A DNA stretch of 5,450 bases from the NCBI GenBank assembly GCA_023300365.1, contig JALZWD010000252.1, positions 1-5,450 of the forward strand. The letters run 5' to 3'. This DNA is from Flavimaricola sp. Its GTDB lineage: Bacteria; Pseudomonadota; Alphaproteobacteria; Rhodobacterales; Rhodobacteraceae. The position numbers and the translations under genes were made by a program. This document shows, piece after piece, positions 1 to 5,364 of this stretch (its first letter is position 1; each line of letters starts with the position of its first letter). Under the pieces are notes generated by a model. That model was not told the origin of the DNA. It was given only the letters and a program-made list of their open reading frames with translations, and made no database searches.

Positions 1-1429
1 ATTGCGCTGCGGTTTCCAACATCAGGTCCGAATAAGGCAGGACAATCGCAAACTCCGTCCCCTCAGGCCCGGTGTGCTCAAGCGTCAGCGCGCCACCATG
101 TCCGCGCACCAAATCGGCGGCAATCACCAACCCAAGCCCCGAGCCCCCCTTGGTCACGCCCCCCTCAAAGGGCTTGAACAAATGCTGCTGCGCCTTGGGC
201 GGCAGGCCGGGGCCCGTATCGGTCACACGAATGCGCCACGCGCTGTGTTCTTCCGCGACGCTCACGGTGATCGTGCCTGACACGTTTTTGCCCATCATGG
301 CTTGGCGCGCATTGCGCACAAGATTTGAAATCACGCGGTACAATTGCTCGGCATCGGCGCGCACGATCATGCCGGGAGGGACGTTTTCCACAAACGTCAG
401 GTCAAAATCCTCAACCGCCAGCCGCTCGCTCTCGACCACATCATTGATCACATCGCCGACCATGATCCGCGCAAGCGTCGGCGCAGGCTCATCCACCCGA
501 CCAAACGCCAGGGTGCTTTCACAAAGATTAACCGCCCGCGTGATCGACCCCACCAATTTGGGCGCCATGCGCCGCACCAGCGGATCTTCGGATCCCTCAA
601 TCCGGTCTACAAACAACTGCGCCGAGGTCAGGATATTGCGCAAGTCATGGCTCACCTTGGCCACAGCCCCGCCCAAAGACGCAAGCCTCTCCTTTTGCCG
701 AAGGGCATGCGTCAGTTGCGTTTGCAATGTATGCAGCGCCTCCTCCGCATCGCGAAGCTCTGTCACACTGGCGCTGGGTGTAATGATCCCACGGGCATCT
801 TCGGGCGCCGCGGCATAGCGCTGCATATGCCCCACAACGCCCTCAATCGGCCGCACAAGCAAAATCCGCACGGCCAAAAACAGCAACGCGGCCGTGAATA
901 TCGAAATAACCGCAGAGAGGATCAAGATCCGCACGCCATAATCAATCATCGCCGCACGCAAAGCAGAGGTATCCATCGTCACCTCGATCAAGAGGCCACC
1001 GTCCTGCACCGGGTTGCCGATCACACGGATCACTTCGGTATCGCGCGTCATGATCCGCTTTGCGGCATCCGAAATCAGCATAAACCCCGTTGGATCGCGT
1101 AGATCAAAGGTCTCAACAATCGGTCCGGGAACCTGCGAAGACAGCACCAATTGCCGCACCTCGTCACGTCGCAGCACCACGTTGAACACTTCCGCATTAA
1201 CCAGCAATTCCTGCTCAAGATCGGCCGCCAACATATCGTCCGCCAAAAGGGCCAGCGACGCGATCTGCGCCCGCTCAAGTCTCAGCATCAAGAAATCTTC
1301 GCGAAATCGCGCCACGGATGGCACGAAAATCAGGATCTCTGCCAACATCACAAAGACCATGGTCAGGATAAGAAACCGCCCAGAAAGTGTATTCACCAGG
1401 CGGCGTAATGTTGGCATCAGGGCAGCCAT
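1..1429 (-). CDS. Transmembrane sensor histidine kinase (HAMP-type, HDLRN H-box), C-terminus cut by window edge
   Basis: Reverse-strand translation from the ATG at 1429 gives 476 codons with no stop before the window edge, so only the extreme C-terminus is missing. Seen: a membrane segment at about residues 18-40, a periplasmic sensor stretch of about 125 residues, a second membrane segment at about 167-191 and a HAMP-like linker. The H-box has phospho-acceptor His261 (SHDLRN). The ATPase domain has an N-box (NLVRNARQA, 369-377), a G1 box (DTGPGLP, 404-410) and a G2 box (GGSGLGL, 428-434). Family knowledge: such proteins autophosphorylate on His and pass phosphate to a response regulator, and none is encoded in the window. 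The start overlaps the flavoenzyme gene upstream by 13 bases. A second in-frame ATG at 1417 shares one base with that gene's TGA. Neither has a clear Shine-Dalgarno, which points to translational coupling. Cys303 is the only cysteine. The ligand is unknown; the identity as a kinase is secure. Confidence 0.96.
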   Translation of the reverse strand, partial: MAALMPTLRRLVNTLSGRFLILTMVFVMLAEILIFVPSVARFREDFLMLRLERAQIASLALLADDMLAADLEQELLVNAEVFNVVLRRDEVRQLVLSSQVPGPIVETFDLRDPTGFMLISDAAKRIMTRDTEVIRVIGNPVQDGGLLIEVTMDTSALRAAMIDYGVRILILSAVISIFTAALLFLAVRILLVRPIEGVVGHMQRYAAAPEDARGIITPSASVTELRDAEEALHTLQTQLTHALRQKERLASLGGAVAKVSHDLRNILTSAQLFVDRIEGSEDPLVRRMAPKLVGSITRAVNLCESTLAFGRVDEPAPTLARIMVGDVINDVVESERLAVEDFDLTFVENVPPGMIVRADAEQLYRVISNLVRNARQAMMGKNVSGTITVSVAEEHSAWRIRVTDTGPGLPPKAQQHLFKPFEGGVTKGGSGLGLVIAADLVRGHGGALTLEHTGPEGTEFAIVLPYSDLMLETAAQ

Positions 1430-2835
1430 CTTTGAACAAGTCCGGCAACGCGTTTGATCGTTTTGCTCTCAAACAACTTGGGGCTAAAATAGGCCCCCGC
1501 CGCACGTTTGTTCACTTCCATTATTGTTGGATACGGCAGCACGGTATTGGAAATCGCCGACATTTTCATACCATTCGCAATGGCCATGGCCCACATGCCG
1601 ATTAACTCCCCGGCAAGGGGGCCCGCAATGCTCGCCCCAACCGGCTTGCCCTTGACGACCATCACCTTGATCAACCCGGTGTTCTTTCCCTCGGCAATCG
1701 CGCGGTCGTTGTGGTCAAATTCGGATCGCGCGACGTCCACGCGCGCACCGTATTTCTCAATCGCTTGCGCCTCGGTCAGGCCAACTTGGGCAATCTCGGG
1801 GTCGGTGTAGGTGGCCCAAGGAATATGATCCGTCTTGGCCTTGGCCGGCATCCCAAGCACGAGACTGCGCACCAAAATGCCCGCGTGATATCCTGCCAAA
1901 TGCGTAAACTGCAAACCACCCGCGGCATCACCGGCGGCATAGACACGTTTGTTGGTCGTTGACCGCAGGTTCGCCCCAACCTCAAGTCCGCCGCGATTAT
2001 ACGCAACATTCCCGGCCTCAAGGTCGAGCTTGTCAATATTCACCTTCCGCCCCGCGGCCATCAACAGATGCGTCCCGCTGAAATCGCCTTTGGGTGTGTG
2101 TATGGTAATGCCCGCACCACTTGCAGTAATCTTCTCTGCGATGGCGTTTTCGACAATCTCAACACCCTCGGCTTGCATTTTTTCAACAACGAACGCGGCG
2201 ATCTCCGGATCATCATTGCCAAACACCTTGGCCCCTTCGATCACGGTCACCTTGCTGCCCAAACGGATATGCGCTTGCGCCATCTCCATCCCGATCGGGC
2301 CGCCACCAATCACGATCAAATGGTCCGGGCGCTCGCGCAAATCAAAGATGGTCTCATTTGTATAAACGGTCACATCGTCAATGCCGGGAATAGGTGGCAC
2401 AAACGGCCCCGATCCCGTGGCCACGACAAACCGCCGCGCCTTGATGACATGTTCGCCAGCCTGAACCTCGTTGGGGCTGATGAATTTGCCAAATTCGCGA
2501 ATGACATGAACGCCAAACCCCTCAAACCGCTCTTGGCTGTCAACCGGTGCGATGTGATCAATCACGCCGCGCACGTGATCCTTGGCCGCGGCATAATCCA
2601 CTGTCGGCTCTACGTTCTTCACGCCAAATTGCGCGCCGTGGTTCATCGCATAGGCCTGCTTGCCCGCCGCGATCAATGCCTTTGATGGGACACAGCCGAA
2701 ATTCAGGCAATCGCCGCCCATCAAATGACCCTCAAGCAAGACAACCCTTGCGCCCATTTGCACAGCACCAGCAGCCAAAGATAAACCACCGGATCCAGCA
2801 CCGATGATACAAATGTCAGTTTCAATTTGTGTCAT
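1417..2835 (-). CDS. FAD-dependent pyridine nucleotide-disulfide oxidoreductase, MerA/LpdA-like
   Basis: The 472-residue product has the full length of the class I flavoprotein disulfide reductases (lipoamide dehydrogenase, glutathione reductase, mercuric reductase core). Seen: an N-terminal FAD Rossmann motif GAGSGG (12-17) with Glu35; the redox pair Cys43-Cys48 in CLNFGC; the ATGS segment (139-142); an NAD(P)H-binding GGGPIG (177-182) followed by acidic Glu200, which favours NADH over NADPH; the second FAD motif AAGDAAG (300-306, Asp303); and a dimerisation domain from about 335. The catalytic HPT of lipoamide dehydrogenase and glutathione reductase reads YPT here (Tyr435), as in mercuric reductases. 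The N-terminal metal-binding domain and C-terminal Cys-Cys of true MerA are absent, so Hg(II) reduction is not supported. It probably transfers electrons from NADH to an unknown disulfide or metal substrate in the cytoplasm. It starts 3 bases after the VTT-domain gene and is probably co-transcribed with it. It is not lpdA of the 2-oxoacid dehydrogenase complexes, judging by context and the missing His. Confidence 0.95.
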   Translation of the reverse strand: MTQIETDICIIGAGSGGLSLAAGAVQMGARVVLLEGHLMGGDCLNFGCVPSKALIAAGKQAYAMNHGAQFGVKNVEPTVDYAAAKDHVRGVIDHIAPVDSQERFEGFGVHVIREFGKFISPNEVQAGEHVIKARRFVVATGSGPFVPPIPGIDDVTVYTNETIFDLRERPDHLIVIGGGPIGMEMAQAHIRLGSKVTVIEGAKVFGNDDPEIAAFVVEKMQAEGVEIVENAIAEKITASGAGITIHTPKGDFSGTHLLMAAGRKVNIDKLDLEAGNVAYNRGGLEVGANLRSTTNKRVYAAGDAAGGLQFTHLAGYHAGILVRSLVLGMPAKAKTDHIPWATYTDPEIAQVGLTEAQAIEKYGARVDVARSEFDHNDRAIAEGKNTGLIKVMVVKGKPVGASIAGPLAGELIGMWAMAIANGMKMSAISNTVLPYPTIMEVNKRAAGAYFSPKLFESKTIKRVAGLVQRWLP

Positions 2836-2838
2836 TGT

Positions 2839-3570
2839 TTATAAGTCTTTCTTGCCGCGTACGGTCTTGATAAGGATCGGGAGCACCGAAAGTAAAGCAA
2901 GTCCCAGAATGGGAAGCAAGATTTGCGGTTGGAAAATAATCCCCAGATCAGGCGTCTCTCCACGGGCGAATACTTCACCCAAACCCGCGCCAACGGAGGT
3001 GTAAACAATCGCTCCGGGCATGATGCCAAAAAACGTTGAGATCACAAACCGGCGCAGCGGCACCTCAAGGAACGATGGCACCAGATTGGCCATAAAAAAC
3101 GGTACCGCAGGAACCAGCCGGATAAAAAACAGCATCGACCATTGGTTTTCGTCGATCCCGTCTTTGATCTTTTTCACAACGCCCTCCGATCCCTCAAGCC
3201 GTGCCCCCAACTTTTCGCCAAACCCCCAACGCGCCGCGACAAAAATCGCCGTCGCCCCAAGGGTCGCTCCAAAGATGTTAAACAATGCGCCCGGAAAGGT
3301 TGAGAAAAGGAAACCGCCCGTCAGCGTCGCAATCGTCGCACCGGGCAAAGAGAATCCTGCAATCAAGACATACGTGAAAATGAACATCAGGGCCGTCAAA
3401 AGGTAGTTGGCATCCCGGAACGCCAAGAGGTCCTCGCGGCGCTCGGCCAATGTCTCAAACGTGAGGTAATCACGCAAATACACCGCTCCAAAAATGGCAA
3501 CCGCCGCGATAACAATGATCGGTAGGCGTCTCAAAAAAGGGCTGGATGTTGTTTCGGTCGTACCACTCAC
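2839..3570 (-). CDS. TVP38/TMEM64 family (VTT/SNARE-associated domain) inner-membrane protein
   Basis: With a GTG start at 3570 the product is 243 residues, normal for the family. Seen: a short polar N-terminus, a membrane helix at about 17-32 and another at 57-73. The VTT signature region follows: FSLPG (73-77), a glycine-rich stretch with repeated small residues to about 112, then RLVPAVPF (151-158), FGIMPG (181-186) and a last helix at about 217-235, ending in a basic tail. Family knowledge: DedA/VTT proteins have re-entrant loops and are linked to lipid scrambling or membrane homeostasis; the substrate of this branch is not settled. The GTG was chosen because GAAGGA sits 9 bases upstream. 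A longer frame from an ATG at 3606 lacks such a site and has an unlikely N-terminus. The gene leads the three-gene minus-strand unit. Other bacteria carry this domain fused to the same type of flavoenzyme that follows here, which suggests shared function. Confidence 0.92.
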   Translation of the reverse strand: MSGTTETTSSPFLRRLPIIVIAAVAIFGAVYLRDYLTFETLAERREDLLAFRDANYLLTALMFIFTYVLIAGFSLPGATIATLTGGFLFSTFPGALFNIFGATLGATAIFVAARWGFGEKLGARLEGSEGVVKKIKDGIDENQWSMLFFIRLVPAVPFFMANLVPSFLEVPLRRFVISTFFGIMPGAIVYTSVGAGLGEVFARGETPDLGIIFQPQILLPILGLALLSVLPILIKTVRGKKDL

Positions 3571-3579
3571 GTCATAGGT

Positions 3580-3585
3580 TCCTTC
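3580..3585 (-). promoter_or_regulatory. Shine-Dalgarno site deciding the start of the VTT-domain gene
   Basis: On the minus strand GAAGGA lies 9 bases before the GTG at 3570 and only 4 before an ATG at 3575. The ATG opens a two-codon frame (ATG ACG TGA) whose stop overlaps the GTG. The GTG is the only one of the two in frame with the membrane protein. Confidence 0.6.
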
Positions 3586-3742
3586 TCTACCACAAATGCC
3601 CCGCACCGGGCCCGTATTTCCGAGGTCGTGTTCCTCTGATAATCACAGGTCTCTAAATGGCCTGTGTGCCAGCCCGGCGGAAGGGGGATCACGCGCGGTT
3701 GATGGGATTGTCAGTTTGGAGACCCATAAACAAGGCCACTGT

Positions 3743-3784
3743 AACATTTGCCCGGCGGGCTCTCCCAAATGTTGCAACAATTGC
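3743..3784. repeat. Overlapping palindromes upstream of the rpmH promoter, possible operator
   Basis: Three inverted repeats are packed into 42 bases. AACATTTG (3743-3750) pairs perfectly with CAAATGTT (3766-3773) around a GC-rich 15-base spacer that itself contains CCCGGCGGG. The second arm runs into the perfect 10-base palindrome TGTTGCAACA (3770-3779). That in turn overlaps GCAA-CAA-TTGC (3774-3784). The cluster ends 12 bases before the -35 of the rpmH promoter. It could be an operator for a regulator acting on either divergent gene, or a hairpin in a minus-strand leader. No regulator can be named from the sequence. Confidence 0.45.
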
Positions 3785-3796
3785 CATCACCCGGCG

Positions 3797-3825
3797 TTGA
3801 CAGCCGCATGGCACCCCCTTAGAGA
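3797..3825 (+). promoter_or_regulatory. Predicted sigma-70-type promoter of rpmH
   Basis: A perfect -35 hexamer TTGACA (3797-3802) is followed after 17 bases by TAGAGA (3820-3825), a weak match to the -10 consensus. Transcription would start near 3832, leaving a leader of roughly 55 bases before rpmH. A perfect -35 with a degenerate -10 is common for strong alphaproteobacterial ribosomal-protein promoters. The start site itself is inferred. Confidence 0.6.
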
Positions 3826-3887
3826 ACACTCTTGATATGTAGCAGAGCCCGAATCCTTTGATTTTGGCCCCTGACCGGAGAAATGCG

Positions 3888-4022
3888 ATGAAGCGCACGT
3901 TTCAACCTTCCAACCGCGTTCGTTCGAACCGCCACGGTTTCCGCGCACGCATGGCCACCAAAGCTGGCCGCAAGATCCTCAATTCCCGTCGCGCACAGGG
4001 CCGCAAAAAGCTCAGCGCCTAA
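3888..4022 (+). CDS. rpmH: 50S ribosomal protein L34
   Basis: The 44-residue product has the complete L34 pattern: MKRTFQPSN at the start, [16 protein letters not shown] in the middle (16-31), then a basic [11 protein letters not shown] end. It is a small, very basic protein of the large ribosomal subunit that binds 23S rRNA. The ATG is preceded by GGAG with 7-base spacing. An ATG five bases earlier opens only a two-codon frame and lies too close to the GGAG to be used well. The gene is first in the plus-strand rpmH-rnpA-yidD cluster and follows a strong predicted promoter. A T-tailed hairpin about 60 bases after its stop would make L34 mRNA more abundant than downstream message. Identity is certain. 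Confidence 0.98.
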   Translation: MKRTFQPSNRVRSNRHGFRARMATKAGRKILNSRRAQGRKKLSA

Positions 4023-4082
4023 ATCTGGTTCACCTGACCTTACATAGGTTTTTGGACGCCCGATAAGATGACGAAAATTTGG

Positions 4083-4117
4083 ACCCCAAGAAACCGCAAA
4101 GGTCTCTTGGGGTTTTT
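4083..4117 (+). terminator. Intrinsic terminator / attenuator hairpin between rpmH and rnpA
   Basis: ACCCCAAGA (4083-4091) is perfectly complementary to TCTTGGGGT (4105-4113). After one A-C mismatch, ACC (4093-4095) pairs with GGT (4101-4103) around a five-base GCAAA loop. A run of five T ends at 4117. This is the classic shape of a rho-independent terminator on the plus strand. No separate promoter for rnpA was seen downstream, so read-through must supply rnpA and yidD. Partial termination (attenuation) is therefore more likely than a full stop. Confidence 0.8.
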
Positions 4118-4118
4118 C

Positions 4119-4463
4119 GTGTCTGATCCTGATCTCAAAATTTTGAAAAAGCGCGCCGCGTTCGTACGCACCAGCTTTGGCAAACGCCACGGCACCAAAG
4201 GCCTGCACCTTCAGGCCCGCCATCGCGAGGACGGCACGGCGCATATCGGCGTCGGCTTCACATGCTCAAAAAAGGTCGGCAATGCTGTCGCACGCAACCG
4301 CGCCAAACGCCGCCTGCGCGAAATCGCCCGCCTTGGCCTGTCAGATATCGCCAAACCCGGATGGGATTACGTCCTCGTCGGACGGGCAGGGGCCACAGCC
4401 ACACGCCCCTTCGACGCATTGCAATCCGACCTCGCCCGCGCAATCCGCGCCATCCACGAATGA
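4119..4463 (+). CDS. rnpA: Ribonuclease P protein component (C5 protein)
   Basis: RnpA binds the catalytic RNase P RNA and helps it remove 5' leaders from precursor tRNAs in the cytoplasm. With the GTG at 4119 the product is 114 residues, close to the usual 110-120. Seen: the [10 protein letters not shown] start of the fold at 8-17, [14 protein letters not shown] (44-57), the RNR signature [13 protein letters not shown] (59-71) and the final WDYVLVGR strand (82-89). The same frame is open back to an ATG at 4068, which would give 131 residues. I prefer the GTG because the extra N-terminal residues are encoded by the terminator stem and T-tract and resemble no RnpA, although neither start has a good Shine-Dalgarno (GGGG lies 6 bases before the GTG). 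The TGA overlaps the ATG of yidD by four bases. Function is certain; the start is not. Confidence 0.9.
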   Translation: MSDPDLKILKKRAAFVRTSFGKRHGTKGLHLQARHREDGTAHIGVGFTCSKKVGNAVARNRAKRRLREIARLGLSDIAKPGWDYVLVGRAGATATRPFDALQSDLARAIRAIHE

Positions 4464-4681
4464 CCCCCCTCGGCCACATCGTCGCGGCCCCCGTGCGCCT
4501 CTACCGCCTGCTATTCTCGGCATGGGTCGGCCACGGCTGCCGGTTCCAACCCACATGCTCGGCCTATGCGCTTGAGGCGATCGAAAAACACGGCGGCATC
4601 AAAGGCGCATGGCTCGCCGCCCGCCGCATCGGGCGCTGCCATCCATGGGGCGGATCAGGAATTGATGATGTGCCGGACTAG
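4460..4681 (+). CDS. yidD: Membrane protein insertion efficiency factor YidD
   Basis: The 73-residue product matches the YidD family over its length. Seen: an amphipathic N-terminus ([12 protein letters not shown], 11-22), then [15 protein letters not shown] (27-41) with the conserved cysteines 27 and 33, the HGG-KG-W segment (44-51), and [17 protein letters not shown] at 56-72 with the third conserved cysteine. YidD is a small peripheral inner-membrane protein that assists YidC-dependent insertion. Its start overlaps the rnpA stop (ATGA), so it is probably translated by coupling with rnpA. In many bacteria yidC follows directly. Here the next gene, 62 bases on, faces the other way and is unrelated, so yidC must lie elsewhere. 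Confidence 0.96.
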   Translation: MTPLGHIVAAPVRLYRLLFSAWVGHGCRFQPTCSAYALEAIEKHGGIKGAWLAARRIGRCHPWGGSGIDDVPD

Positions 4682-4743
4682 GACGCACGAGTTCGTCCAA
4701 AATCATTGCACCGCCGCAGAAGTTGTCACTGCTTACGACCCCC

Positions 4744-5283
4744 TCACAACCGCTCAAACGAAATCGCCACATCGCCAATATCCACACCAAACCTTTTGAT
4801 ATACGCCCGGTTAAACAAGCGATCCTCACTCAAAAGCCACATCCAATCGTCAAACGTCACACGCATCGTCTCCACCGATCCATCCGCCGCCGGGATCGGC
4901 AAATCAATCTCGTAGCGCCAGTTAAACCGGTTGTCGCGCTCCTCGCCCACGGCCTGCCCAATCACGCCGGGTGCGGTGCCAACCCAACTGTCCGGCCCGG
5001 TCTTGGTCAGGGTCCAAATCCGCTGCTCGGTCGATCCATCCTCATAAATGAAATCCTCCACCAGCCTAAGCCGCTCCCCATCCCAATCGCCCTTGATCTG
5101 CACCTCAAAGGCCCGGCGCACCGTGCCAAAAACATCCTGAAACTGACCATAGGCCACAAGATCCCCGTCAAAGAACTCCTCAAGGTTCAAACGCCTGTCG
5201 CTCAGCGATGGATCATCAAACGACGGCTTGCCCGTACAGGCGGCGAGAAGGGCCAGCGCGGCCATGGCGATAATATTTTTCAT
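4744..5283 (-). CDS. DUF3833 family lipoprotein
   Basis: The 179-residue product begins with a lipoprotein signal: MKN, a hydrophobic core, and a lipobox LAAC with Cys16. Thr17 after the cysteine does not look like an inner-membrane retention signal, so an outer-membrane, periplasm-facing location is likely. The mature part matches the DUF3833 pattern as I know it: FFDGDLVAYGQFQDVFGTV (37-55), FIYEDGSTEQRIW (78-90), a central W-G-A-GV-G-A-GE stretch (about 100-114), DDWMWLL (145-151) and NRAYIKRFGVDIGDV (158-172). The family's molecular function is unknown. The ATG at 5283 was chosen because it gives the correct signal peptide. AGGAG lies just one base before it, unusually close. A longer open frame to 5403 only adds residues without motif. 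It is convergent with yidD and divergent from the ttcA-like gene. Confidence 0.9.
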   Translation of the reverse strand: MKNIIAMAALALLAACTGKPSFDDPSLSDRRLNLEEFFDGDLVAYGQFQDVFGTVRRAFEVQIKGDWDGERLRLVEDFIYEDGSTEQRIWTLTKTGPDSWVGTAPGVIGQAVGEERDNRFNWRYEIDLPIPAADGSVETMRVTFDDWMWLLSEDRLFNRAYIKRFGVDIGDVAISFERL

Positions 5284-5328
5284 GCTCCTTTTACGGGCTA
5301 AACCAGCAACCAGATCAATCCCAACCGC

Positions 5329-5357
5329 TTGCCGTACCCCGCGATCTCCTCTAACTC
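5329..5357 (+). promoter_or_regulatory. Weak candidate promoter for the ttcA-like gene
   Basis: TTGCCG (5329-5334) is separated by 17 bases from TAACTC (5352-5357), a poor -10 match. A start site 7 bases beyond the -10 would fall on the A of the ATG, giving a leaderless message. That would fit the absence of a Shine-Dalgarno in the 81-base divergent gap. This is speculative. Confidence 0.2.
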
Positions 5358-5364
5358 GGGTCCC

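Larger units (their letters stand above)
3571..3887. other. Divergent intergenic control region between the VTT-domain gene and rpmH
   Basis: This 317-base stretch has no convincing coding region; its short open frames lack known motifs or good ribosome sites. It contains the rpmH promoter (3797-3825), a cluster of palindromes (3743-3784) and a looser inverted repeat, CACAGG (3644-3649) with CCTGTG (3661-3666), around an 11-base spacer. No clear sigma-70 promoter for the minus-strand operon could be picked out. No DnaA-box cluster, tRNA or T-tailed terminator was seen. Confidence 0.7.

Noticed and set aside
72..1102. Long plus-strand open frames (about 250 codons) opposite the histidine kinase
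   Set aside because: They are antisense shadows of a clearly recognisable kinase with all its motifs; their products are arginine- and serine-rich with no domain pattern.
2068..2685. 205-codon plus-strand open frame opposite the flavoenzyme
   Set aside because: The minus strand encodes a full-length flavoprotein here with all motifs; the antisense product has no recognisable feature.
1417..2835. Annotation as mercuric reductase (merA)
   Set aside because: It lacks the C-terminal Cys pair and the N-terminal metal-binding domain, and no other mer genes are nearby.
3648..3672. Minus-strand TGGCAC as half of a sigma-54 promoter
   Set aside because: The -12 element (TTGC) is missing at the required spacing.
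3571..3887. Possible replication origin next to rpmH
   Set aside because: No dnaA gene and no DnaA-box cluster was seen; one TAATCACA-like stretch differs from the box at two positions. In alphaproteobacteria the origin is usually elsewhere.
4037..4053. ACCT-TACAT-AGGT followed by T residues, after rpmH, as a terminator
   Set aside because: The stem is just 4 base pairs and AT-rich; the much stronger hairpin at 4083-4117 explains termination better.
4681..4698. GGACG...CGTCC inverted repeat at the end of yidD as a bidirectional terminator
   Set aside because: The stem is only 5 base pairs with an 8-base loop, a competing 4-base-pair fold exists, and there is no T-tract on either strand in the right place.
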